Positions 1 through 6,802 of a DNA stretch of 8,295 nucleotides are shown one piece after another. Both the position numbers and the translations under genes were made by a program. The stretch is from Rhodanobacteraceae bacterium (GTDB taxonomy: Bacteria > Pseudomonadota > Gammaproteobacteria > Xanthomonadales > Rhodanobacteraceae): NCBI GenBank assembly GCA_025924775.1, contig JAICHS010000088.1, forward strand, positions 1 through 8,295, written 5' to 3'. Every line of letters begins with the position of its first letter. The first letter of the stretch is position 1. The notes beneath the pieces were generated by a model that saw nothing but the letters and a program-made list of their open reading frames with translations, did no database searches and was not told where the DNA came from.

Positions 1-293
1 AGCACACCGGCAAGCTGGCCCGCAACGTGATGGGCCACGACTGGGTGCTCACCAGCGCCGCCGACAAGGCTGCGGTTGACGCCGACGCCGCCAAGGCTGG
101 CCTGGACAACAACTACGTCAAGCCCGGCGACACCCGCGTGATCGCGCATACCAAGATCATCGGTGGCGGCCAGACGACGTCCGTCACGTTCAAACCGTCG
201 GCGCTGAAGGCGGGCACCGACTACGTATTCTTCTGCTCGTTCCCCGGCCACTCGACGGTGATGCACGGTACCGTCACGTTGACCAGCAAATAG
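1..293 (+). CDS. azu: Azurin, C-terminal 96 residues (5' end outside window)
   Basis: Azurin is a small periplasmic type-1 copper protein that carries single electrons between respiratory partners such as c-type cytochromes and nitrite reductase. The reading frame enters at base 3 and runs 96 residues to TAG at 291-293. The visible part aligns without gaps to the classic family: visible His12 (in VMGHDW), Cys78, His83 and Met87 (in FFCSFPGHSTVM) fall exactly where His46, Cys112, His117 and axial Met121 lie in Pseudomonas azurin. Gly11 matches the backbone-carbonyl ligand Gly45. The C-terminus ends within two residues of the usual length, so the gene is intact at this end. The signal peptide and first ~34 mature residues lie upstream of the window. 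A strong terminator follows about 70 bp after the stop, so this is the last gene of its transcript. Identity is near certain; the physiological partner is unknown. Confidence 0.96.
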   Translation, partial: HTGKLARNVMGHDWVLTSAADKAAVDADAAKAGLDNNYVKPGDTRVIAHTKIIGGGQTTSVTFKPSALKAGTDYVFFCSFPGHSTVMHGTVTLTSK

Positions 294-360
294 GCATCCC
301 TGCGCGCCGGCTGCAGCGTGCGCGCAGGCTTGCCCAATCCGGGTGCGGCCCGGACGAACC

Positions 361-393
361 AAGGGCCCCCCCGGTAGACTGGGAGGCCCTTTT
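361..393 (+). terminator. Rho-independent terminator after azurin
   Basis: AAGGGCC (361-367) pairs perfectly with GGCCCTT (385-391). After one C/A mismatch, CCC (369-371) pairs with GGG (381-383), closing a 9-nt loop. The T-run 390-393 follows. Oriented for + strand transcription, it would end the azurin message. It stops only 22 bp before the next start codon, so the downstream gene needs either read-through or a promoter lying in or over this hairpin. Confidence 0.85.
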
Positions 394-415
394 CGTTGCA
401 ACGGGCCTGGCAGGC

Positions 416-1837
416 ATGGATCAACTGGATGACTTGCGGACGCTGGTCGGCGCCGGAAACGTGCTGACCGGCGTGGATGCGCAGCCGTATTCGGTGGACT
501 GGCGCGAACGCTACCGGGGACACCCGCTGGCCGTGGTGCGCCCGGGTACGACCGACGAGGTGGCGCGGGTGGTGCGGTGGTGCGTCGACCAGCAGGTGCC
601 GATCATCCCGCAGGGTGGCAACACGGGGTTGTGCGGCGGCGCCACGCCCGACGCTTCCGGGCGGGCGCTGATCGTGTCGCTGCAGCGCCTCAACCGCGTG
701 CGCGCCATCGACACCGACAACGACACCCTGGAAGTCGAGGCCGGTTGCGTGCTGCAGAAGGTGCAGGAAGCCGCGCGCGCGGCCGGGCGCCTGTTCCCGC
801 TCAGCCTTGCGGCGGAAGGCAGCTGCACCATCGGCGGCAACCTTGCAACCAACGCGGGGGGCACGCAGGTGCTGCGTTACGGCAACACGCGCGAGCTGGT
901 GCTTGGCATCGAGGCCGTCACCGCGCAGGGCGACGTGCTGCACGGCTTGCGGGGCCTGCGCAAGGACAACACCGGCTACGACCTGCGCGATCTCCTGATC
1001 GGCAGTGAAGGTACGCTGGGCATCATCACCGCCGCAACGCTCAAGCTGTTCCCCTTGCCTGTCGCGCGTTGCACCGCATTCGTGGCGCTGGATTCGATCG
1101 CGTCAGCGGTCGCGTTGCTGGGACGCACCCGCGCCGGCCTCGGCGCCACACTGACGGGCTTCGAGCTGATTTCTCACGAGTGCCTGCAACTGGTGGCCGA
1201 ATATTTTCCGCAACAGCGCCTGCCGTTCGACGGCGAATCGGCCACGTTGCCGTGGTGCGTGCTGCTGGAGGTCTCCGACAGCGAATCGGAAGCCCACGCC
1301 CGCGCGCGCTTCGAGGCGGTGGTGGGCCAGGCCATCGAGGCCGGCGTGGTCGCGGATGCCGTGATCGCGGGCTCGCTGGCGCAAAGCCAGGCGTTGTGGC
1401 ACCTGCGCGAAAGCATTCCGCTGGCCGAAAAGGCAACGGGCAAAAGCATCAAGCACGACATTTCGATCCCGGTGTCGCGCATGGCGGAGTTCGTGCAGGG
1501 CACCAACCAGGCGCTGCAGGCTGCGTTTCCTGGCATCCGCCACGTCATCTTCGGCCATCTGGGTGACGGCAACCTGCACTACAACGTCGCGCGTGGCCCG
1601 GATTGGAGCGAGGAGCGCCTGTTGGCATGCCAGTCGGACGTTTACGACCTGGTGCATGACCGCGTGCATGTGGTCGGCGGCTCGATCAGTGCCGAACACG
1701 GCGTCGGCCAGCTCAAGCGCGACATGCTGCCGCGCTACAAGGATCCGGTCGAGCTGGCACTGATGCGCCGGATCAAGAACGCGCTGGACCCGCAGGGCAT
1801 CATGAACCCCGGCAAGGTGCTGGCGGCGCACGCCTGA
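416..1837 (+). CDS. FAD-linked D-2-hydroxyacid dehydrogenase (D-lactate / D-2-hydroxyglutarate dehydrogenase type)
   Basis: This 473-residue flavoenzyme belongs to the vanillyl-alcohol-oxidase/GlcD superfamily. It probably oxidises a D-2-hydroxyacid (D-lactate, D-2-hydroxyglutarate or a similar acid) to the 2-oxoacid and passes electrons to a quinone or electron-transfer flavoprotein. The FAD-binding domain spans about residues 37-210, with the pyrophosphate-binding stretch PQGGNTGLCGG at 65-75, the motif TIGGNLATNAGGT at 138-150 and IGSEGTLGIIT at 195-205. The C-terminal cap (about 215-467) carries GHLGDGNLHYN (380-390) and SAEHGVG (425-431). In D-2-hydroxyglutarate dehydrogenases, His381, His388 and Glu427 would bind the active-site metal. 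Arg331 in the WHLRE motif is a likely carboxylate contact. There is no signal peptide. The ATG at 416 gives a family-typical N-terminus, with only a weak purine-rich site (GGCAGG) in front. The exact substrate cannot be read from sequence. pncB follows after 45 bp on the same strand. Confidence 0.92.
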   Translation: MDQLDDLRTLVGAGNVLTGVDAQPYSVDWRERYRGHPLAVVRPGTTDEVARVVRWCVDQQVPIIPQGGNTGLCGGATPDASGRALIVSLQRLNRVRAIDTDNDTLEVEAGCVLQKVQEAARAAGRLFPLSLAAEGSCTIGGNLATNAGGTQVLRYGNTRELVLGIEAVTAQGDVLHGLRGLRKDNTGYDLRDLLIGSEGTLGIITAATLKLFPLPVARCTAFVALDSIASAVALLGRTRAGLGATLTGFELISHECLQLVAEYFPQQRLPFDGESATLPWCVLLEVSDSESEAHARARFEAVVGQAIEAGVVADAVIAGSLAQSQALWHLRESIPLAEKATGKSIKHDISIPVSRMAEFVQGTNQALQAAFPGIRHVIFGHLGDGNLHYNVARGPDWSEERLLACQSDVYDLVHDRVHVVGGSISAEHGVGQLKRDMLPRYKDPVELALMRRIKNALDPQGIMNPGKVLAAHA

Positions 1838-1882
1838 TCCGTCTCGCCGCTCCGCGCGCCACAGTCACCGGAAAGCCGCCGC

Positions 1883-3043
1883 ATGATCATCGAATCGTTG
1901 CTGGACACCGACCTGTACAAGTTCACCATGATGCAGGCGGTGCTGCACCGGTTTCCGGCGGCGGACGTGGAATATCGCTTCCGTTGCCGCACCCATGCGG
2001 CCGAGCTGGGGGTGTCGGCGCGGCGCGTGCGTGAGGAAATTGCCAATCTCTGCCAGCTGCGCTTTCGGCCGCGCGAAATCGATTACCTGCGCAGCCTGCG
2101 CTACCTCAAACAGGACTTCGTGGAAATCCTGCGGATCTTCCAATTGAGCGAGGATCACGTCGAGGTCGCCGAACGCCAGGGCGAGCTTGAGATCACCATC
2201 TCCGGCCCGTGGCTGCACACCATCCTGTTCGAGGTGCCCGTGCTCGCCATCATCAGCGAGTTGCACGGCGAGCACATGGACCGCACGACGGCGCTGGCAA
2301 CGGGCGAGGCACGGCTGGACGAAAAAATCCGCCAAGTGCGAGCGCTCGATGACGCATCCGGCTTCCACATCGCGGAGTTCGGCACCCGACGCCGTTATTC
2401 GCGCGCCTGGCAACGCCACGTGGTGCAGCGCCTGGCCGCGGACCTGCCCGAACATCTTTCCGGCACCAGCAATGTGCAGTGGGCAATGGAATGCGGACTG
2501 GTGCCCATCGGCACCATGGGCCACGAATTCCTGCAGGCCTGCCAGGCACTGGGTCCGCGCCTCGTGGACAGCCAGCGCCACGCACTGGAAGCGTGGGCGC
2601 AGGAATACCGCGGCGACCTTGGCATCGTGCTGACCGATATCATCGGGCTGGACGCGTTCCTGCGCGACTTCGACCTGTACTTTTGCAAGCTGTTCGACGG
2701 CGTCCGGCACGATTCCGGCGATCCGGTGGAGTGGGGCGAACGCATCCTTGCGCACTACCGGCGCATGCAAGTGGACCCGGCCAGCAAAACCCTGGTGTTT
2801 TCAGATGGCCTCGACCTGGCTGCGGCCATCCGTCTTTATCGGCATTTTGCCGGCCGCGCCCGCGTCGCTTTCGGCATCGGCACCCACCTCACCAACGATA
2901 TGGGCCACGCGTTGCCCGACATGATCATCAAGATGACGCGCTGCAACGGGCAGGCCGTCGCGAAGATCAGCGATGACCCCGCGAAGACCCTGTGCGTCGA
3001 CGCAAGCTACCTGGCCTATCTGCGCAAGGTGTTCGAGGTGTGA
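1883..3043 (+). CDS. pncB: Nicotinate phosphoribosyltransferase
   Basis: PncB joins nicotinate to PRPP, with ATP hydrolysis, to form nicotinate mononucleotide, the first step of the Preiss-Handler NAD salvage route in the cytosol. The 386-residue product matches the length of the enterobacterial PncB type. Family signatures are visible in order: DTDLYKFTMMQ (8-18), EFGTRRR (165-171), GTSNV (194-198), GTMGHEF (210-216), GVRHDSGDP (273-281), FSDGLD (306-311) and GIGTHLTND (331-339). His214 corresponds to the histidine autophosphorylated by ATP in the Salmonella enzyme (His219). The ATG at 1883 is preceded by GGAAAG at a workable distance and gives the conserved N-terminus. It lies 45 bp after the flavoenzyme stop, so the two could be cotranscribed, though no shared pathway is evident. 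The gene looks complete and ordinary. Confidence 0.97.
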   Translation: MIIESLLDTDLYKFTMMQAVLHRFPAADVEYRFRCRTHAAELGVSARRVREEIANLCQLRFRPREIDYLRSLRYLKQDFVEILRIFQLSEDHVEVAERQGELEITISGPWLHTILFEVPVLAIISELHGEHMDRTTALATGEARLDEKIRQVRALDDASGFHIAEFGTRRRYSRAWQRHVVQRLAADLPEHLSGTSNVQWAMECGLVPIGTMGHEFLQACQALGPRLVDSQRHALEAWAQEYRGDLGIVLTDIIGLDAFLRDFDLYFCKLFDGVRHDSGDPVEWGERILAHYRRMQVDPASKTLVFSDGLDLAAAIRLYRHFAGRARVAFGIGTHLTNDMGHALPDMIIKMTRCNGQAVAKISDDPAKTLCVDASYLAYLRKVFEV

Positions 3044-3228
3044 CGCCGCGCCATCAGCGCCCATTCTGGGCGCAACGGTACAGCGTTTCTTGGAAAAGGG
3101 CGCGAGACATTCAATCGCTTGGCGCTTGAGCACCGGGTGGTGCTGGATCAAGGCAGCCAAATGATCCTCGTGACCTGGCGCGGCGACTCCGCCAACCGTG
3201 ACCCGGACGGACTTGGCGCAATCGCGCA
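3044..3228. other. Intergenic gap between convergent genes, with hairpin
   Basis: This 185-bp spacer separates pncB (+) from the beta-propeller gene (-), which converge here. It holds a perfect 7-bp stem with a 3-nt loop: GCGCCCA (3057-3063) and TGGGCGC (3067-3073). No T-run follows on either side, so it may be an mRNA 3'-end stabiliser or a weak bidirectional terminator. No convincing gene is seen. A minus-strand ORF crosses the spacer into antisense pncB but lacks support. Confidence 0.5.
3057..3073 (+). terminator. Terminator-like hairpin after pncB
   Basis: A perfect 7-bp stem with TTC loop begins 14 bp after the pncB stop. The position suggests transcript-end processing or termination, but the following bases (AACGGTACAG) contain no U-tract, so intrinsic termination is unproven. 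Being nearly symmetrical, it could serve both converging transcripts. Confidence 0.4.
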
Positions 3229-4257
3229 TCACCGTTCGGGGTTCGGCCGAGTAATCCGCAGCATCGACTTCCCGTGTGCGGGTTTAAGCGGGAAAAATGC
3301 TTCATGCGCAGTTGAATCCACTGCCACGACGTGGGCATTGGGCCCGAGCCACGCGGTTCCAAGCAGGCTGACCGCTTTCCCTTGCACCTTGAATAACGAG
3401 ACCTGCCCAGACTCGCCGGCGACGTATAGCCAGCCGAGCGTGGGATCGAACGCGAGCACGTCCGGATCCTTGGCGACATCGAACGAAGCGAGCACTTTGC
3501 GGCTGGCGAGATCCAGTACCAGCAGCTTGTCGTTGCCTTCGCAGGCAATGAAGGCAAGCCGTGCCGATGAATCTATGTACAAGCCGTGGTTGCCTTTGGC
3601 ACCCGGAAGGTTGATGCGTGCAACCATCTTGTCGGTGGTCGGGTCGATCTCCGCCAGTTGATCGTGGGTCTGCGCATTGGCAAAAATGTGGCGCGACACC
3701 GGATCGTACTGCGTGTTGCCGACTTCGCCTCCCAGCGGAATAGTGGCGACGCGCTTGTTGCTCGTTACGTCAACGACCGTATCCGTGCCGCCGTGCTCGT
3801 CGGAGACATACAGCTTGCCCACGTCGGGGGCGTAAGCCATGCCGTCCGGGTAATCGCCGCCGGGCATGCGCGCGACGATCTTGAAAGTCCTGGCATCGAT
3901 CGCGACCACTTCATTGGTTCCGGTCGCTGACGCGTACACGCGATCCCGTTGCGGCACGTAGAGCACCCCGTGCACGTGGCTGACATCGGGGATGGTCGCG
4001 ATCACTTTCCGCTGCGCGATGTCGAACACCACCACCGCGCTGTCGCCGAGATGCGCAAGGAAAAGATGATGACGCTTTGCATCGATACTGGCGTAATCCC
4101 AGCGCGTCGCATTGCCTGGCAGCGGCGCGTCTGCAACCGTGGTCAGCGGCAATCGGCCGGCCGTGCCGGCTTGGCTGCACACAGGCGTGGCCGCTGCGAG
4201 CATCAGGAGCACACCTGGCGCCCAGCCTCGATGGAAGTGGTTTGCGATGGTCTTCAT
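3229..4257 (-). CDS. Exported YncE/YVTN-family beta-propeller protein
   Basis: The 342-residue product belongs to the YVTN/YncE group of periplasmic seven-bladed beta-propellers, often used as protein- or ligand-binding scaffolds. Residues 1-30 look like a Sec signal peptide: a basic start, the hydrophobic stretch GVLLMLAAAT, and a likely cleavage after SQA. The rest shows repeated blade patterns with lines such as 'VVVFDIAQRKVIATI' (75-89), 'VVAIDARTFKIVARM' (117-131), 'LAEIDPTTDKMVARI' (201-215) and 'LLVLDLASRKVLASF' (245-259), each about 40-45 residues apart. His-rich turns (VSHVHG at 92-97, HGG at 155-157, GNHG at 222-225) could bind metal, but that is speculation. It starts 39 bp after the stop of the MFS transporter gene on the same strand, so the two are probably one operon facing away from chrB. 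Its exact role is unknown; binding or sensing of the exported substrate in the periplasm is a guess. Confidence 0.85.
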   Translation of the reverse strand: MKTIANHFHRGWAPGVLLMLAAATPVCSQAGTAGRLPLTTVADAPLPGNATRWDYASIDAKRHHLFLAHLGDSAVVVFDIAQRKVIATIPDVSHVHGVLYVPQRDRVYASATGTNEVVAIDARTFKIVARMPGGDYPDGMAYAPDVGKLYVSDEHGGTDTVVDVTSNKRVATIPLGGEVGNTQYDPVSRHIFANAQTHDQLAEIDPTTDKMVARINLPGAKGNHGLYIDSSARLAFIACEGNDKLLVLDLASRKVLASFDVAKDPDVLAFDPTLGWLYVAGESGQVSLFKVQGKAVSLLGTAWLGPNAHVVAVDSTAHEAFFPLKPAHGKSMLRITRPNPER

Positions 4258-4296
4258 TCGCCGGCGCCTATTGCAAAAAAGATCATACGCCCGCCG

Positions 4297-5523
4297 TCAC
4301 GCGCGCCGTTCTTCGGGGGGCTTGAGATGCCGGAACTGCGCCAGCAGCAGGAGATCATAGGCAATCTTCAAGGTGCCGCAGATCAACAACGGCCACGCGA
4401 ACGCGGAAGCTGCAAACAACGCGCCCGCCATCGCCGGGCTCGCGGCCGAGGCGAGACTGCGCGGTACGGACGTGAAGCTCGCAGCGGCAGGCCGTTCGGC
4501 CTCGGTCACCACCGCCATCACGTAGGATGAGCGGGTCGGCACATCCATCTGCGAGAGCGCGGCGCGCACCAGCAACAGCGCCAGCGCCAAGCCAAGCGTA
4601 GGCGCCAGCGCCGCCAGGATCAGCGCGACGCTCGAAGGGATGTGCGTGAACACCATCGTATTGACCAGCCCGAAACGTTGCGACAGGCGTGCCGCCATCG
4701 GATAAGACAGCGCCGCCAGCAAACTTGCGCAGAAAAAGAACACGCCGGCAGCCGCAAGCGAAAGATGAAACCGCCGGAAGAACCACAACGCCAGCAGCGA
4801 CTGCACCACGAAGCCACCCGCGAACGCATCCAGGCTGAAGAGTGCAGCCAACCTGATCACGATGGCACGCGAAGGCCCCAGCGCCGCTGAAGGTGCGGTG
4901 TTTGCGGGAATCTTCCGTTGCGGCAGGCGCGCATAGAGCAAGCGCCCCGCCACGCCGAGCAACGCATACAGGACGAACATCCCGCGCATCGCGCTTGACT
5001 GGTCGAGCCCGAGTGGTGCCATCATCTCAGGCGCCCCTGCAACCAGCGCACCCACCGCTGCGGCCAACGCTCCGGCCAGGCTGTAACGCGCGAACATCCG
5101 GGTGCGATCCGTGTTGCCGGCTTCGTGCGCCAATGCCGCGTGTTCCAGCGGCACGAACACGCTGACGTTGCCGGCGGAGGGATTGATCGTGCCCGCGAAT
5201 GCAATCGCCAGCAGCACCGCATAGTCCGTGAAGGCAGCGAACGCGAGTCCGGAGGCCACCATCAACCCGGCCGCGATCAGCAGCAGCCGGCGGTAGCCGT
5301 AGCGTGCTCCTAGCAGACCCGCGCCGATCGTCAGGCAGGCCGAACCCGACAGCGACGCCGTGGCGAGCACGCCGACCGCCAGCGGCGTGAAGCCCAACGC
5401 CAGCAGGTACGCCGGCAGCAGGATCGCAACAAAGCTGTCACCGAAGTCACGCAACGCGCGCGCGGCAAACAGGCAGTTCAGCGGACCGAGGGTCCGTCCG
5501 GGCATCCTGGCTACTTCGTTCAT
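4297..5523 (-). CDS. MFS efflux transporter, ChrB-associated type
   Basis: The 408-residue product is a major facilitator superfamily permease of the inner membrane with about 12 hydrophobic helices. A motif-A-like loop follows helix 2 (GARYGYRR). A conserved stretch, NPSAGNVSVFVPLE, lies in the first half, followed by a charged segment and FARYSLAGAL leading into the next helix. The arginine and acidic residues there suit a proton-coupled antiporter. It is transcribed divergently from a chrB-type gene 52 bp away. ChrB usually partners the CHR transporter ChrA, so here this MFS protein is the obvious candidate exporter for chromate or a related stress compound; that is inference. The start was set at the ATG at 5523 (MNEVARM) because it has a weak GGGTG ahead and leaves room for a promoter. 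In-frame ATGs at 5535 and 5568 are possible, the latter inside the inverted repeat. The YncE-like gene follows after 39 bp. Confidence 0.87.
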   Translation of the reverse strand: MNEVARMPGRTLGPLNCLFAARALRDFGDSFVAILLPAYLLALGFTPLAVGVLATASLSGSACLTIGAGLLGARYGYRRLLLIAAGLMVASGLAFAAFTDYAVLLAIAFAGTINPSAGNVSVFVPLEHAALAHEAGNTDRTRMFARYSLAGALAAAVGALVAGAPEMMAPLGLDQSSAMRGMFVLYALLGVAGRLLYARLPQRKIPANTAPSAALGPSRAIVIRLAALFSLDAFAGGFVVQSLLALWFFRRFHLSLAAAGVFFFCASLLAALSYPMAARLSQRFGLVNTMVFTHIPSSVALILAALAPTLGLALALLLVRAALSQMDVPTRSSYVMAVVTEAERPAAASFTSVPRSLASAASPAMAGALFAASAFAWPLLICGTLKIAYDLLLLAQFRHLKPPEERRA

Positions 5524-5575
5524 CGAAGCACCCATGGGTCTATGGCAACCATGACTTTGGTGTAGCATACGCTAC
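5524..5575. promoter_or_regulatory. Divergent control region between MFS gene and chrB
   Basis: Only 52 bp separate the two divergent start codons, so promoters and operator must be packed here or inside the coding ends. Two symmetrical elements are present: the 16-bp inverted repeat at 5561-5576 and the 10-bp palindrome ACCCATGGGT at 5530-5539. On the minus strand, TATGCT within the inverted repeat could be a -10 box for the MFS gene, but no good -35 is visible. No strong ribosome site precedes chrB, which may be translated leaderless. Confidence 0.55.
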
Positions 5576-5576
5576 A
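5561..5576. promoter_or_regulatory. Perfect inverted repeat, candidate operator
   Basis: TGTAGC-ATAC-GCTACA has perfect 6-bp arms around a 4-bp centre. It ends on the A of the chrB ATG (5576-5578) and overlaps a possible -10 box (TATGCT) of the divergent MFS gene. A dimeric regulator bound here could silence both directions. ChrB itself is a known transcriptional regulator in some chromate loci, so autoregulation is plausible but unproven. Confidence 0.5.
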
Positions 5577-6559
5577 TGAGCGTAAAGCTCTCCACTTGGT
5601 TGATGCTGGTGGTGTCGCTGCCAGGGCGCAGCCAGACGCCTCGCATGCGGCTGTGGCGGGCGCTGAAGGGCGGCGGCGCGGCGATGCTGCGCGACGGCGT
5701 GTACGCGCTGCCCGAAAGCGATGGAACAAGGGCACTTTTCAAGGCCCAGGTTGACGAGGCAAACCGGGCTCGAGGCAGCGCACACGTGGTGTCGTTCACC
5801 TCGGCCGACCCGAAACAGGAAGCCGAACTGCGGGCCGCCTTCGATCGCACGCAGGCTTATGCGCAGGGACTCGAACGGCTGGCGGTCTTGCGCCGTGCAT
5901 TGCGGAAACTCGCTGAAGCGGAGGCGCGCAAACGACTTACCGCCTGCCGGCGCGAGTTGGAAGCAGTGGCCGCAATCGACTTCTTCCCGGGCGTGGCACG
6001 TGCGCAGGTGGAGACTGCACTGGCCGACGCCGAACACGCGCTCAACGCGCAGTTCGCGCCCGACGAACCGCAGGGAAAGAAAACGACGATTCCGCATCGC
6101 CGCACGCAGGACTACCGCGGCCGGGTATGGGCCACACGCCGACACCTGTGGATCGACCGCGTCGCCTCGGCCTGGATGATCGGCCGCTTCATCGATCCGC
6201 GCGCGCAATTTCGTTGGCTGAAGAAGCCCGCCGATTGCCCCAAGCGTGCCGTGGGGTTCGATTTCGATGGCGCCGAGTTCAGCCACGTCGGCGCGCGCGT
6301 GACCTTCCAAGTCGTGGCCGCGAGCTTTGGTCTCGATCGCGATCCACGCCTGGCACGGTTGGGGTGCCTGATCGGTTACCTCGACATCGGTGGTGTACCC
6401 GTGGCCGACGCCGCCGGCTTCGCCAGCGTCATGGCGGGTGCGCGCGCCCGCCACGGCGAGGATGACAACGCGCTGCTGGCAGACATGTCGACCGTGCTCG
6501 ACTGCCTGTATGCGGCCTATTTCGAAACAGAAGGAGACTCAGCGTTCGCACCATGCTGA
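5576..6559 (+). CDS. chrB: Chromate resistance protein ChrB
   Basis: This 327-residue protein matches the ChrB family, which in chromate-resistance operons acts as a chromate-sensing regulator of the efflux gene. The N-terminal ChrB domain (about 7-155) begins with TWLMLVVSLPG, then MRLWRALKGGG and LRDGVYALPE (38-47). A helical, Arg/Glu-rich middle follows. The C-terminal Chrome-resistance domain (about 182-315) carries HLWIDRVASAWMIGRFIDP (190-208), DCPKRAVGFDFDGAEFSHVG (220-239) and GYLDIGG (267-273). Both family domains are intact. The ATG at 5576 is the first start after an in-frame stop at 5552 and gives the family N-terminus. Only a distant GGTG lies ahead. No ChrA gene lies beside it in this window; the divergent MFS gene takes that place. 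The C-terminus (FAPC) is short, ending in Cys, and overlaps a small possible ORF. Whether it regulates, reduces or merely supports resistance here is not shown. Confidence 0.92.
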   Translation: MSVKLSTWLMLVVSLPGRSQTPRMRLWRALKGGGAAMLRDGVYALPESDGTRALFKAQVDEANRARGSAHVVSFTSADPKQEAELRAAFDRTQAYAQGLERLAVLRRALRKLAEAEARKRLTACRRELEAVAAIDFFPGVARAQVETALADAEHALNAQFAPDEPQGKKTTIPHRRTQDYRGRVWATRRHLWIDRVASAWMIGRFIDPRAQFRWLKKPADCPKRAVGFDFDGAEFSHVGARVTFQVVAASFGLDRDPRLARLGCLIGYLDIGGVPVADAAGFASVMAGARARHGEDDNALLADMSTVLDCLYAAYFETEGDSAFAPC

Positions 6560-6720
6560 TCGTTTTGCACAACGCGTTTCAGCGCTTGAGCCAGCCCATC
6601 GACGTGATGCATTTCGATAGTCGTGAAGCGCCGCCCGCGTGGGCAGGGAAGTTGGGGGTGAAGCCCGTCTATCTGCGCCAACCGATAAAGCCCTGCCTGC
6701 TACCCCCGGGATACAACTGA
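6553..6720 (+). CDS. Possible 55-residue small protein overlapping the chrB stop
   Basis: An ATG at 6553 lies inside the last codons of chrB (7-bp overlap, +1 frame relative to chrB) and reads 55 residues to TGA at 6718-6720. The product starts MLIVLHNAFQRL, contains the segment WAGKLGVKPVYLRQ and ends LLPPGYN. I recognise no family, signal peptide or membrane segment. A good GGAG site sits at 6533-6536 but is 16 nt away, longer than usual. The overlap with the chrB end would allow translational coupling. It may be a real small accessory protein, the degraded tail of a lost gene, or chance. Bases beyond 6720 become lower in GC. Confidence 0.28.
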   Translation: MLIVLHNAFQRLSQPIDVMHFDSREAPPAWAGKLGVKPVYLRQPIKPCLLPPGYN

Positions 6721-6780
6721 ACAGCACGTCACGTGTCCGCACCGGGCATGATGACCGGCCGGAATCTGCCGATTCTGTTG

Positions 6781-6802
6781 AAAAACTCGGTTGATCACCG
6801 AG
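6781..6802 (-). terminator. Rho-independent terminator-like hairpin (minus strand)
   Basis: Read on the minus strand, CTCGGT (6802-6797) and ACCGAG (6791-6786) form a perfect 6-bp stem with a 5-nt loop, followed at once by TTTTT (6785-6781). This is the form of an intrinsic terminator for leftward transcription from the cytochrome operon, although it lies about 365 bp after the cytochrome stop. It also shields chrB from antisense read-through. Confidence 0.55.

Noticed and set aside
2801..3232. Minus-strand 143-codon ORF whose GTG/ATG overlaps the stop of the beta-propeller gene, running through the 185-bp spacer into antisense pncB
   Set aside because: The stop-start overlap is tempting, but more than half of it is antisense to a certain gene, the product shows no recognisable motif and no ribosome site is evident. 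Antisense frames of GC-rich genes are commonly open.
5540..6454. Long minus-strand ORF (304 codons) opposite chrB
   Set aside because: It is a mirror frame of a well-supported chrB gene, with His/Arg/Ala-rich low-information sequence typical of antisense GC-rich DNA.
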